Shown here piece after piece: positions 9,367-18,538 of a stretch of DNA of 64,000 nucleotides. A program made the position numbers and the translations under genes. Each line of letters begins with the position of its first letter. Position 1 is the stretch's first letter. Location of the stretch: positions 31,368-95,367 of the forward strand of contig JAOMOG010000003.1 in assembly GCA_028353405.1 (NCBI GenBank). The letters are read 5' to 3'. Below the pieces are notes generated by a model that was given only the letters and a program-made list of their open reading frames with translations, did not search any database and had not been told where the DNA came from. The stretch is from Candidatus Poseidoniaceae archaeon (GTDB lineage: Archaea; Thermoplasmatota; Poseidoniia; Poseidoniales; Poseidoniaceae).

Positions 9367-11424
9367 ATGGAACACCCATTATTCATGAATTATGGACCGA
9401 TTCCGGGGATCTTAATTTTCGCTGTATTAATGGCAGTATCCGGTGGTTTCTTCTCATATCAAGTTGTCAAAGCGACCCGTCTTGTTCGTCTTGGGAGGCC
9501 AGATAATAGATTTGATAATTGGGGCGCAAGAATTTCCGAAGTAATAACTGGATGGTTAGGTCAAAAGAAGGTCTTGAAGGACAGAGTTGCTGGTGGAATT
9601 CACGTAATGATGTTTTGGGGATTCTTGATGTTATCAACTGATATGTTTGATTTAGCAACAGGTAATTGGTTCTCTCATAACTTACTGCCAGCGGTCATTA
9701 AAGGGCCGTGGAATCTAATGGTTGAATTTGGATACAGTCTTGCATTTGTCGGTTGTTTACTGGCATTGATTAGAAGAGTTGTTTTCACACCTGATAAGTT
9801 GAAAGGAAAATCTCAACTCGAAGGTAATGCAATTCTTCTACTGATAATGACGATTACAACGACCTCATTCGTAGTTGAGGCTGGTGAAGCGTCAGTGAGC
9901 AGCACTTGGGAGCCAATCGGTTACTGGGTTGCTCAAACATTCACTCCAAGCACCGCAATGGTAGTTATTTCTTATTGGGCTCATATGTCTGCGATTGCAG
10001 CGTTCCTTTTCCTAATTCCAGTTTCAAAGCATATGCACTTAGTAATGGCTTTTCCAAATGTATTCTTCCACGATATGACTCCGATGGGAACTATGCTTCC
10101 GTTGGCGGTTGGCGAAGACGGAAAGGCAGTACCATTAGATGATCTAGACATTGAATCCTTTGGAACTGAGAACTATACAGATTTGTCATGGAGAGATTTA
10201 ATCGATGGCTGGGCTTGTACTTCTTGTGCTCGTTGTCAAGATGTTTGTCCAGCATATGCTTCAGGAAAACCTCTCAATCCAATGACGGTTATCCATTCGT
10301 TGAGAAACTATGCTAACGACCACTACGAGACTCTCATCGCTGGTGAAAAACCAGAAGAGGATATCATTGCACGTCTTGATGAACAAGCGATTTGGGCTTG
10401 TACGACTTGCCATGCTTGTGTTGAGGCTTGTCCGATTTACATCGACCATGTACCGAAACTAACTGATGCACGACGCCATCTAATGATGGAGAGAATGGAG
10501 TTTGACCCTGCGGTGGAAGATTCTATCATGCCTTTGATGGGTGCGATTGAAAACATTGAATCCGATTCAAATCCTTACGGAATGCCATCACATGAAAGAG
10601 GTGATTGGGCTGAAGGTTTGGATGTTAAGATTGCAGAACCGGCAGAATACATCTACTTCGCGGGTTGTGCTGCATCATTCGATGAGCGCAACAAGAAAGT
10701 CGCACGCGATACAATTAGCATAATGAAAGAAGCAGGACTAGATGTTGGTATTTTGGGAATGCAAGAAGGGTGTAGTGGAGATGCTGCTCGACGTGCAGGA
10801 AATGAATATCTATTCCAGATGCTAGCAGAAACAAATATTGCTACCTTTGAAGAAATTGGTGTTAAGAAAATCGTTGCATCTTGCCCACACTGTTTCCATA
10901 CTCTTGGCAAGGAATACAAAGACTATGGTGGTGAAGACATTGAAGTAATGCACCACTCTCAATTAATTTCACATCTTCAGCAAGAAGGAAAACTACCAGA
11001 TCCTAAACACGACGGCTCTGTAACTTACCATGACCCATGTTACCTTGGAAGAATCGGTGGTGAAACAGAAGCACCACGCGCTGCTATCGGTGGAGTAGAT
11101 ATTGAAACTGAACGCAGTGGTAAGGATTCTTTCTGCTGTGGTGCTGGTGGAGCACAAATGTGGATGGAAGAGCATGTTGATGATGGATATGACAAAGTTA
11201 ACGTAATCCGTTCAAAGGAACTTGCAGCGACTGGAGCAGATACTGTAGCAGTTGGTTGTCCATTCTGTTCAACTATGGTTACAGATGGATTGAATGCAAT
11301 CGGTTCAGATATGGAAGTCAAGGATATTGCAGAAATTGTATGGCAACAAATCAAGTCAAACGATGAAGCATTACAATCTAAGAAAGCCACTCCAGAAATC
11401 GCAGTTGAGCCTGCAGAGGCATGA
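9367..11424 (+). CDS. Membrane heme-b / iron-sulfur oxidoreductase (HdrD/GlpC-like with NarI-like domain)
   Basis: Predicted to pass electrons between a soluble donor and the quinone pool. The N-terminal 270 or so residues hold about five membrane helices with candidate heme His residues (GIHVMMFWG, YWAHMS, KHMHLV), as in nitrate-reductase gamma-like domains. Two 4Fe-4S motifs follow (CTSCARCQDVCP near residue 283, CTTCHACVEACP near 344). Two CCG domains come next (GCAASFD with SCPHCFH, then DPCYLGR, FCCGAGGA and GCPFCS). The ORF track begins at TTG 9319, but ATG 9367 (MEHPLFMNYG) is preferred, with GGTGAT 7 nt upstream. Known relatives include ETF-linked and lactate/glycerol-linked reductases, so the electron donor is unresolved. 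Its stop overlaps the amidotransferase start by 4 nt (ATGA). Confidence 0.87.
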   Translation: MEHPLFMNYGPIPGILIFAVLMAVSGGFFSYQVVKATRLVRLGRPDNRFDNWGARISEVITGWLGQKKVLKDRVAGGIHVMMFWGFLMLSTDMFDLATGNWFSHNLLPAVIKGPWNLMVEFGYSLAFVGCLLALIRRVVFTPDKLKGKSQLEGNAILLLIMTITTTSFVVEAGEASVSSTWEPIGYWVAQTFTPSTAMVVISYWAHMSAIAAFLFLIPVSKHMHLVMAFPNVFFHDMTPMGTMLPLAVGEDGKAVPLDDLDIESFGTENYTDLSWRDLIDGWACTSCARCQDVCPAYASGKPLNPMTVIHSLRNYANDHYETLIAGEKPEEDIIARLDEQAIWACTTCHACVEACPIYIDHVPKLTDARRHLMMERMEFDPAVEDSIMPLMGAIENIESDSNPYGMPSHERGDWAEGLDVKIAEPAEYIYFAGCAASFDERNKKVARDTISIMKEAGLDVGILGMQEGCSGDAARRAGNEYLFQMLAETNIATFEEIGVKKIVASCPHCFHTLGKEYKDYGGEDIEVMHHSQLISHLQQEGKLPDPKHDGSVTYHDPCYLGRIGGETEAPRAAIGGVDIETERSGKDSFCCGAGGAQMWMEEHVDDGYDKVNVIRSKELAATGADTVAVGCPFCSTMVTDGLNAIGSDMEVKDIAEIVWQQIKSNDEALQSKKATPEIAVEPAEA

Positions 11425-12065
11425 GCATGAAAAAACTCCTCGTAGTCGACCTATTGGCTGAGAGAGAAGGATTTGGCAAGCATGGAACTGCAGAAATAGT
11501 TAGTCACTTTCCTGATTATGAGATTTTCTTGTGGGCACCACATACTACTAAAGCACTCGACTATGGATGGGGTGTAAGAGTTGACTCAGCAATAGATGCT
11601 GATGTGATTATCATTACTGGCTCAAGAAAGAATGTAAGTCAATGGGAAGATTGGATGGATCAAGTTGCAGATTTGATTAGGACTGCAGATGTACCAATTT
11701 ATGGGATTTGTTTTGGCCATCAAATAATTGCAGCTAGTTTAGGTGGAAAAGTAGTCAGAGCAGAAAAGAATAGTAATTTCCTTGCAGATGTAAACTATGA
11801 GGATGGAACTCTCGTCAAGCAATTATTTACTCATCAAGACCATGTTATTGACGCTGGAGAAATGCAAGTCATTGCGAGTTCACAACATTGTGCAATAGTT
11901 GCCTGTCAACATCCTACGCGACCGATTAAGTCAGTACAATTCCATCCCGAAGCAGTACAATCAGTAATGCATGAATCCATTCTCTGTGGAGATTTGAGTG
12001 AAGACGAAGCGAATGCATTTGGAGATGCAATCCAAGATTTGAATGTAGCACAGTCACTGTTCTGA
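11421..12065 (+). CDS. Class I glutamine amidotransferase (GMP-synthase-like)
   Basis: This 214-residue protein has the class I glutaminase triad: the nucleophile elbow GICFGHQI and the His-Glu pair in QFHPEA. It is a stand-alone domain that liberates ammonia from glutamine or acts as a gamma-glutamyl hydrolase-type enzyme; no synthetase partner is adjacent. It resembles the YfeJ/GMP-synthase-like amidotransferase group rather than true GuaA glutaminase (inferred from length and motif spacing). The start overlaps the Fe-S protein stop (ATGA), indicating translational coupling; an alternative ATG lies 6 nt downstream. The 3' end overlaps the convergent membrane-protein gene by 12 bp. Confidence 0.85.
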   Translation: MSMKKLLVVDLLAEREGFGKHGTAEIVSHFPDYEIFLWAPHTTKALDYGWGVRVDSAIDADVIIITGSRKNVSQWEDWMDQVADLIRTADVPIYGICFGHQIIAASLGGKVVRAEKNSNFLADVNYEDGTLVKQLFTHQDHVIDAGEMQVIASSQHCAIVACQHPTRPIKSVQFHPEAVQSVMHESILCGDLSEDEANAFGDAIQDLNVAQSLF

Positions 12066-12779
12066 ATCTTGATCAAGAGATTTTGTCTCTTCCAAATCCG
12101 ATTCAAATGAAGCAAGGGCAATAAACAAGCCAATGACCAAGAAATATTCAGCTGGTGCTGCGATATCTATTGCACTTTGTAATGGTGTTAATTGAATCAA
12201 AGCATCTTGTGCCTCAGCCTTGGACATTCCGTCCACGGCATCCCTTAATGCGGAAGTCATAACATTGAATGAGATGAAAGAAATAATAATAGCAATCCAT
12301 CGTAAGATTTTACCCTTTTTCTGTGCGTTAGGCAACGCTAAATGAGCCATTAAAGCCCATAACATACCAACTTGGAAAACACCCAAAGCAGTGAATATAT
12401 GAAACTCTAAGAAATCATACATATTTGCAAAAGCCATCAATGAAATATTGACTCCGGTGTAAAATCCACATAGCATGCTGATGAACAATAATTTCGGGCG
12501 GCAGTCTTGACGTTGAGTCCACCACATTCGGTACGAAACAGCGCAAATAATGAATCCTGAAATGAATAATCCAGATGTAAACAAGATTCGTTGTGGGCCC
12601 GGATAATCCGATTCAGAAATGAAAAATGGTACAGCACGCGCATCACCGCTAAGCCAATGAATAAGCATTGCAAGACTCAATGTCACTGCAGGAACTGCCC
12701 ACCCCAATCTTGCTAACATCGTATCAGCAACGAACTTGTCTCCAAGTTTGATTCCGCCTTGACCCTTGAAATCAATCAT
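12054..12779 (-). CDS. Six-TM membrane protein, possibly Frag1/DRAM/Sfk1-like
   Basis: The 241-residue protein has six hydrophobic helices: VPAVTLSLAMLIHWL, ILFTSGLFISGFIICAV, LFISMLCGFYTGVNISL, FHIFTALGVFQVGMLWAL, WIAIIISFISFNVMTSA and YFLVIGLFIALASF. The layout, with a soluble SESDYPGPQRILF loop after helix 1, a His-led helix 4 (EFHIFTALGVF) and a Glu before helix 6 (PAEYF), recalls the Frag1/DRAM/Sfk1 family. This assignment is by eye and tentative. The start ATG overlaps the stop of the upstream SDR gene by 4 nt (ATGA), so the two form a coupled unit. The 3' end overlaps the convergent amidotransferase gene by 12 bp. No function is proposed. Confidence 0.75.
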   Translation of the reverse strand: MIDFKGQGGIKLGDKFVADTMLARLGWAVPAVTLSLAMLIHWLSGDARAVPFFISESDYPGPQRILFTSGLFISGFIICAVSYRMWWTQRQDCRPKLLFISMLCGFYTGVNISLMAFANMYDFLEFHIFTALGVFQVGMLWALMAHLALPNAQKKGKILRWIAIIISFISFNVMTSALRDAVDGMSKAEAQDALIQLTPLQSAIDIAAPAEYFLVIGLFIALASFESDLEETKSLDQDSEQ

Positions 12780-13795
12780 TGATATGCCTCCACAGTATCC
12801 TTGATTGTAGTATCAACATCAATCCATTCAATTCCTAATACTTCTGTTGCAGGTGTTGAATCATAATCTGCATCTCCACGCATTATCCCCTTTGCTATCT
12901 GCCTGGTGAGAACTCGCTTTTTAGTGAATATTGCACCAACCCAATCTTGGAATACGGCCAAAGGTAACATCCAATTTTGTAGAGCTAGTTTCGGAGATTT
13001 TGATTTAGGATATAATTCTCTTGTTCTTTTATGCAACGCTGCCACCGTTGTATTATTATGAGGTGCTAGAATGAATCTTCCACTGGCTTCATCAACTTCA
13101 AATGCTCTGCGATGAGCCATTGCAACATCTTTGACATGAACAAAAGCCATAGGGATTTTCATTGTCATCGGGAATTTTCCTGCCAGTGCATCTCCTATGA
13201 TATCAGTTGATGGTGTTGGGCGAGAGAATCCACCACCGAGAACACCACTTGGATTGATTACTCGTAGGTCTAAATTGAATTGCTTAGCCAATTTCCAAGC
13301 ATGCCTTTCAGATTCGGTCTTTGCCATTACATAAGGCATTGAGGTATTGGTTTGCCAGTCAGTATGATCCTTTACTTTACCTTTCGGTTCCGAGCCCACA
13401 GCAGCAACGCTGGAGGTGTAAACGACTCTGTTAATTCCCACTTTAGCAGCGGCTTTGAGTAAATTATCAGTTCCTATATTTGCAGTATCAATGATAAGTT
13501 GTCCGTCTCCACTTGTAGCATAAATTGTTGCGGTATGGAATAAGCCATCACATCCCGCAAGGTGTTGTTCCCAACCTTCTGAATCGAGAACATCTCCTTC
13601 AACCAACTCTAAACGCTGTTGACAGTCCAACTTTTTGGCGTGTGCAATCACATGATTCACTTTGTTTGGATCTGCTAAATCACGAACTGAACCTTTGACA
13701 TTGTAGCCATTTAACAATAGGTCTTCAACGATATGATTGCCAATATGTCCATTGACTCCGGTAACGAATATCGTCTTGCCATCGCCTTGTCCCAT
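12776..13795 (-). CDS. NAD(P)-dependent extended SDR (dihydroflavonol-4-reductase-like)
   Basis: This Rossmann-fold oxidoreductase has the nucleotide motif FVTGVNGHIGNHIVEDLL and the catalytic set VVYTSSVAAVG with YVMAK (YxxxK). It fits the dihydroflavonol-reductase / 3-beta-HSD branch of extended SDRs, which reduce carbonyls on small or lipid substrates; the substrate is not predictable. The ORF-track start at 13918 adds 41 residues of non-domain sequence that run through the start of divergent CysRS. ATG 13795 (MGQGDGKTIFVTG) gives the expected Rossmann start and 339 residues. It is coupled by ATGA overlap to the downstream six-TM protein, which suggests a shared membrane or lipid-related role. 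Confidence 0.85.
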   Translation of the reverse strand: MGQGDGKTIFVTGVNGHIGNHIVEDLLLNGYNVKGSVRDLADPNKVNHVIAHAKKLDCQQRLELVEGDVLDSEGWEQHLAGCDGLFHTATIYATSGDGQLIIDTANIGTDNLLKAAAKVGINRVVYTSSVAAVGSEPKGKVKDHTDWQTNTSMPYVMAKTESERHAWKLAKQFNLDLRVINPSGVLGGGFSRPTPSTDIIGDALAGKFPMTMKIPMAFVHVKDVAMAHRRAFEVDEASGRFILAPHNNTTVAALHKRTRELYPKSKSPKLALQNWMLPLAVFQDWVGAIFTKKRVLTRQIAKGIMRGDADYDSTPATEVLGIEWIDVDTTIKDTVEAYQ

Positions 13796-13854
13796 GAGCA
13801 ATGCAAAGAGCGATACTGTATCAACCTTCAAGTGAGAGTGGCAACACCCCCATG

Positions 13855-15351
13855 ATGAGTCAGATGCCAATTCGCATGCATGATACCCTTCGCAGGAAAA
13901 AGGTGGATTTCTCCACAATCGAAGCTGGTAAAGTTTCGATGTATGTCTGCGGTGTCACAGTTTACGACCGCTGTCACTTAGGTCATGCAAGGTGTTATCT
14001 TTCCTTTGATTTGATTCATCGATGGTTAGAACAGAGTGGTTTTGATGTTCATTACGTGCAAAATTTCACAGATATTGATGATAAAATAATTCACCGTGCC
14101 AATGAACTAGATGGTGATTGGAAAAAGTTGGTTGATGAGAATATTGAAACCTATTACGAAGATATGGACGCTTTGAATATACTTCGTGCTGATGATTATC
14201 CACGTTGTACAGATTATGTTGATGACATGATTAGAATCACTGCAGATTTAATTGAAAAAGGCAATGCTTATGTTGCTGATGATGGAGTATACTTCTCAAT
14301 TGAATCAGCTCCAGAGAAATATGGTATGTTAACCGGACAGATTCTTGAAAATGTCCGCAGTGGTGCGGGTGGAAGAGTTGATGATACTGGCAAGAGCAAG
14401 AGAGATCACAAGGATTTCGCACTTTGGAAAGCAGCAAAACCAGGTGAGCCAACATGGGATTCACCTTGGGGTGCAGGCCGACCGGGTTGGCACATAGAAT
14501 GTACAGCGATGTCAATGGATTATTTTGGAGCGCAATTTGATATTCATGGTGGCGGTCACGATTTACGTTTCCCTCATCATGAAGCAGAAATATTCCAAGG
14601 AGAATGTCATACCGGTTGTTCACCTGTAGTCCATCATTGGTTGCACAATGGTTTTGTCAATTTAGATGGAGAAAAGATGAGTAAGTCATTAGGCAACTTT
14701 TGGACTATTAATGAGATATTGAAAAAGGTTGACGCAATGGTACTTCGTTTCGCATTAATCAATGCCCATTATCGTTCACCAATTGACATGAACGATGCAT
14801 TGCTGAATGATGCTGAACGTAATTACAACCGAGTATTGGAATGCTATGTTACATCTCTAAAGGGTTGTCTTGCAGAAAATAATGTACCGCTGCCAGTAGC
14901 AGACTTTGCCAGTACTAATCCACTTTCAAAATCATTAGCACTCTTGGAAAAGATGGGAGAAGGTTTTGCTAAAGCAATGGATGATGATTTCAATTCACGT
15001 GAAGCAGTTGCCAAGGTATTGGGTGCTGTACGAGAAATAATGAAGATGCACAATAGTGATATGGACGCTGTAGATTCAAACGCCTTTTCACATTATGCAA
15101 TTGATTGGTTAGAAGAAACAGCTGGAGCAGTTCTTGGAGTCTTACCGACGCGAGAGATGGCGCTAGCAGAACCTGAAGAAGATCCGCGCAAATTAGAGAT
15201 TGCAGATGAAGTAGACGCTTTATTGCTAGCAAGAACCCAAGCCCGTAGCGACAAAGATTGGGCAAAGGCTGATGAGATTCGAGATGCACTACATCAGATG
15301 GGTGTGGTGGTAACCGATACTGCTGAAGGACCTACTTGGGACTTAGCTTAA
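13855..15351 (+). CDS. cysS: Cysteinyl-tRNA synthetase
   Basis: Class I synthetase that charges tRNA-Cys. The signature elements are in order: [18 protein letters not shown] (first zinc Cys and the HIGH-like HLGHA), then [13 protein letters not shown] and [12 protein letters not shown] (remaining zinc ligands Cys, His, Glu), then KMSKSLGNF (KMSKS loop). The C-terminal DALR-like helical region is present, and the roughly 498 residues are normal for the family. The track begins at ATG 13801, but the conserved protein begins near [13 protein letters not shown], so ATG 13855 or 13852 is preferred. Only about 60 nt separate it from the divergent SDR gene, so both promoters must sit in that gap. 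Confidence 0.96.
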   Translation: MSQMPIRMHDTLRRKKVDFSTIEAGKVSMYVCGVTVYDRCHLGHARCYLSFDLIHRWLEQSGFDVHYVQNFTDIDDKIIHRANELDGDWKKLVDENIETYYEDMDALNILRADDYPRCTDYVDDMIRITADLIEKGNAYVADDGVYFSIESAPEKYGMLTGQILENVRSGAGGRVDDTGKSKRDHKDFALWKAAKPGEPTWDSPWGAGRPGWHIECTAMSMDYFGAQFDIHGGGHDLRFPHHEAEIFQGECHTGCSPVVHHWLHNGFVNLDGEKMSKSLGNFWTINEILKKVDAMVLRFALINAHYRSPIDMNDALLNDAERNYNRVLECYVTSLKGCLAENNVPLPVADFASTNPLSKSLALLEKMGEGFAKAMDDDFNSREAVAKVLGAVREIMKMHNSDMDAVDSNAFSHYAIDWLEETAGAVLGVLPTREMALAEPEEDPRKLEIADEVDALLLARTQARSDKDWAKADEIRDALHQMGVVVTDTAEGPTWDLA

Positions 15352-15354
15352 CGC

Positions 15355-18021
15355 TTATTCCTCTTCAGACTTTGATTCAGTTTTAGCCATCGGTGGTGGT
15401 GCAGGAACGAAAGAATCCTCTTGCGACTCTTCAAGTTCAGTCTCATCCCATATTTTCTCAATACGGGCCTCTCCAGCGAGATCTAAATCTTCGCCACTGC
15501 TCTTACCTAGAACATACAATCCTATGCCGATAACCGCAACCATTGCAATTAAAAGCATCGTGGTAGTTGTTTTAGTCTCTTCATTCGAAACTGCTTCGGT
15601 ATCGCCTGAAGTATCATCGTCAACTGGTGGATTTTCAGTACAAGGAGGAGCAGTTCCGTCATCACAAAGTGTAATTTGGTTATTATTGTTAGTTTCGTCA
15701 GTTCCGGCCGAGTTTCCTCCGGTATTATCTGTACCTCCGGTATTACCTGTACCCCCATTATTACCTGTGCCGCCGGTATTGGTTTCGTCGTCAGGAAGAA
15801 CAACATTGGTTCCAGTCCGATCTCCATTCTCATCCATTGGAATATCGTAAAACGAGTAGAGCAAAGACAAATCTATGTGGGTATTAGCCCAAGATGAACG
15901 GTTGATGACATCGAAATATCGTTCATCACCAGTGGTGAAGATTGGGTCGACTGTTATGTTTCTGAGTTGTGAGACTCCTGTATTTGCAGAGTTTTTACCA
16001 TCGAATGCTGTGTTGAGGTACGATTGAACTTCTGCATCAGTACTCCATGCTACACCGTCTGGTGCGTTCCAGTGTTCACGTATGTCAGTGACATTATTGC
16101 GCATTGCCATTGCAAGCCCACTTTCTATTTGTTCCCAAGTCTGAGAACCATCAACGACTGAGGTAGATGTGATGTCAATGACTTTGGAAACGCCACCACC
16201 AGTAATCGGTTCCCAATCATCGCCTTTCAATTGTGTCATGATATCTTGGTCACCAAACAGTGCCCTTCCGTTCACGACTGTGAGACGAACATCAGCATCA
16301 ATAGCCTCAATGAGGTTTCGATATGGGTCGTCATGGAAGGTATCAATGACCACGAGGTCTGCTACCATTTTATCTTTAATTTTTCCAACATGATCTTCCC
16401 ATTTAGCAGCAGCGGCAGGATTTGATGTTACCATTTCCACCATTTGATAATTGGTGAAATACGAGTCCATGACTTCGGTGTTCCATAGATCTGCGACCTT
16501 GAGTTCGTGCAAATTATTCTTGGAACCACTTGGTCCCCAATCGGGTGCCAGTGATATTTCGATACCAGCTTTGTCAGCCGCACGAACATCGGTTGTGTTC
16601 CCATAAAGCAGGAGATTGGAGAGTGGTGACCACACTAACTTTGAGCCAACAGCACCCATTGAATCAAATTGTGATGGCGTAAGTGCTGTACCATGAATGA
16701 CAACAGTAGGTTCAGCGAGAAGACCCTTGCTGTTGAGTAAATCGAATTCATCCCTACTTGTTTGGTCAACACCTTCTGACAAGTGTATGTACCATGCTTC
16801 AATGGAGCCATCATTGAAACCAGCAATCTTGCCATCGACGTTGTAGTCTGAATCATACCAACTGCATACTGCGCATGTGGTGGCATTGTCTTTTCCAAAG
16901 TTCCATAATTCAACGTTTCGTGAAAGAGTGTTATCCCATGCATCATTGCCGGAAGGTGAACCTTGAACTGCAGTAACGCCACCAGCTATTGCTTGGACTT
17001 CGGCATACTTCATTTGTTCAGTTGCCATGCCCCATTGATTGTTCGATTGAACATTGTTTTTCATCCAAGTGATACTCGGTTGGTAGTCGTAGTTGTTTCC
17101 CCATTGACCACGATTGGTATAGCCGCCTTCGGCTGACCTTTGAGATTCAGAGAGGTGAACATCAAAATCCCATAATGGTATGTGGTTGTAATGCATGTGA
17201 TTGTGTAAGTCAATAAGTCCAGGATAGATGGTTCCATCGGTTTCAACAATAGGTACATTCGTCAAGTCAACACCATTTGGTATCGCTGAACCAGTTGACC
17301 AAACACCATCAATCATTCCATCTCGAACCATGATGTTTCCTTGGTTGATGACACTTGTTTCTCCTTCTATAGTTACAACGCGTCCCTTGAGTAGGTAGGC
17401 GTTATTGGAAGATGTTTCTGGAATATGATAGCAATTGACTATGTTAAGAGCGGTCTCAGATGCTTGACCGCCAGGAGCCCAACCCGGTGTTGGGTCTACT
17501 TTTTGCAAATCTCCATTACCATCTTCAATGTATGATTTACCGTACCAAGAATCTTCACTAGGGAAGGACATTGAATCAACAGCAGTTCCAGAATCATCAC
17601 TGATGGTGACAGTGTTATTATTGAAGTAATCAAGCAATAGGTCAGAATTTGCATTGAATACAGTTAATCGTCCATCAGCCGGTAAGACTGTGTTCCAAGC
17701 CAGTTGGCAAGGAGGACTTCCACTGGTTAGTGATAGTTGCCAATTTGAAACATTTACTGGTGAAGAACCGGTATTCCACAGTTCGATGAACTGGTCGGAA
17801 TATTTGCCGTAATCACCATCACCATTCCAGTCGACTGCTCCGTAGACATTATCTGAGGTGTCATTAGAAACGAGGTTATTCGGACTGATCAATAATTCAG
17901 AGACTACGACCGTATTTTCACGGCTGGCAGTTGTTGATGATTCATCGCTAGCAATGACCGACATCACCGGTACGAGCATGATGACGAGAACGATGAGGGC
18001 GGGTAATTGGTTGATGCGCAT
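15355..18021 (-). CDS. Secreted membrane-anchored amidohydrolase with N-terminal lamin-tail domain
   Basis: The 888-residue protein starts at ATG 18021 with a signal peptide (LPALIVLVIMLVPVMSVIA). The track start at 18228 would add 69 residues overlapping the divergent thioredoxin region. A lamin-tail-like domain follows (VVSELLISPNN, QFIELWNTGSSPVNVSNWQL). An amidohydrolase domain then begins at TIYPGLIDLHNHMHYNH with the metal-binding HxH. WSPLSNLLLYGNT resembles the SN segment of cytosine/chlorohydrolase-type deaminases. A Thr/Asn/Gly-rich linker leads to one C-terminal helix (MLLIAMVAVIGIGLYVLG) and a short acidic cytosolic tail. This predicts an extracellular, membrane-tethered metal-dependent hydrolase of unknown substrate. 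It converges on cysS with a 3-nt gap. Confidence 0.85.
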   Translation of the reverse strand: MRINQLPALIVLVIMLVPVMSVIASDESSTTASRENTVVVSELLISPNNLVSNDTSDNVYGAVDWNGDGDYGKYSDQFIELWNTGSSPVNVSNWQLSLTSGSPPCQLAWNTVLPADGRLTVFNANSDLLLDYFNNNTVTISDDSGTAVDSMSFPSEDSWYGKSYIEDGNGDLQKVDPTPGWAPGGQASETALNIVNCYHIPETSSNNAYLLKGRVVTIEGETSVINQGNIMVRDGMIDGVWSTGSAIPNGVDLTNVPIVETDGTIYPGLIDLHNHMHYNHIPLWDFDVHLSESQRSAEGGYTNRGQWGNNYDYQPSITWMKNNVQSNNQWGMATEQMKYAEVQAIAGGVTAVQGSPSGNDAWDNTLSRNVELWNFGKDNATTCAVCSWYDSDYNVDGKIAGFNDGSIEAWYIHLSEGVDQTSRDEFDLLNSKGLLAEPTVVIHGTALTPSQFDSMGAVGSKLVWSPLSNLLLYGNTTDVRAADKAGIEISLAPDWGPSGSKNNLHELKVADLWNTEVMDSYFTNYQMVEMVTSNPAAAAKWEDHVGKIKDKMVADLVVIDTFHDDPYRNLIEAIDADVRLTVVNGRALFGDQDIMTQLKGDDWEPITGGGVSKVIDITSTSVVDGSQTWEQIESGLAMAMRNNVTDIREHWNAPDGVAWSTDAEVQSYLNTAFDGKNSANTGVSQLRNITVDPIFTTGDERYFDVINRSSWANTHIDLSLLYSFYDIPMDENGDRTGTNVVLPDDETNTGGTGNNGGTGNTGGTDNTGGNSAGTDETNNNNQITLCDDGTAPPCTENPPVDDDTSGDTEAVSNEETKTTTTMLLIAMVAVIGIGLYVLGKSSGEDLDLAGEARIEKIWDETELEESQEDSFVPAPPPMAKTESKSEEE

Positions 18022-18106
18022 AGATAATCCTCGTAGCGATAGCACATGAACTCGTCGGCAGGATGGCATGGGTGGTTTGAAGAACCCCAGCCGCTGGCAA
18101 TTAGAT

Positions 18107-18484
18107 ATGGCAGTAGTCGATGTTACCGAACCAGAGTTCGCTGGATTAATTGAAAATAATAATATTGTAATCCTAGATTTCTGGGCGGAGTGGTGCGGTC
18201 CTTGTAAGGCATATGGACCAGTTTTCAAGCGTGTATCAGAAGATTACCCCGATGTTGTTTTTGCAAAAATTAACACTGAACAAGAGCAAGCATTATCACA
18301 ATCATTTGAAATCCGCTCGATTCCAACAACTATCGCATTCAAGGAAGGAATCGGTGTATTCATGATGCCAGGTGCATTACCAGAGAAAGATTTGAGAGAA
18401 TTAGTAGTTAAGTTAGGCGAGATTAACATGGATGAAGTTCGGGCACAACTTGAAGCTGAAGAAACCAGTGAAAATTCACAATAA
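18107..18484 (+). CDS. trxA: Thioredoxin
   Basis: Small thiol-disulfide oxidoreductase. It has the canonical redox motif FWAEWCGPCKAYGP and the cis-proline segment RSIPTTIAF. ATG 18107 (MAVVDVTEPEF) gives 125 residues, normal thioredoxin length plus a short Glu-rich C-terminal tail. The track start at 18068 adds 13 residues with no family counterpart. It is cytosolic (no signal peptide) and divergent from the amidohydrolase gene. Confidence 0.93.
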   Translation: MAVVDVTEPEFAGLIENNNIVILDFWAEWCGPCKAYGPVFKRVSEDYPDVVFAKINTEQEQALSQSFEIRSIPTTIAFKEGIGVFMMPGALPEKDLRELVVKLGEINMDEVRAQLEAEETSENSQ

Positions 18485-18538
18485 TGCTTTACTCCAACAA
18501 ACCAACAATTCAAAACCAAGCGAAGATGCCCAAAGGGC

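Noticed and set aside
13801-13854. 17-residue N-terminal extension of CysRS
   Set aside because: The family begins near MPIRMHDTL, and the extension would fill almost the whole divergent promoter gap.
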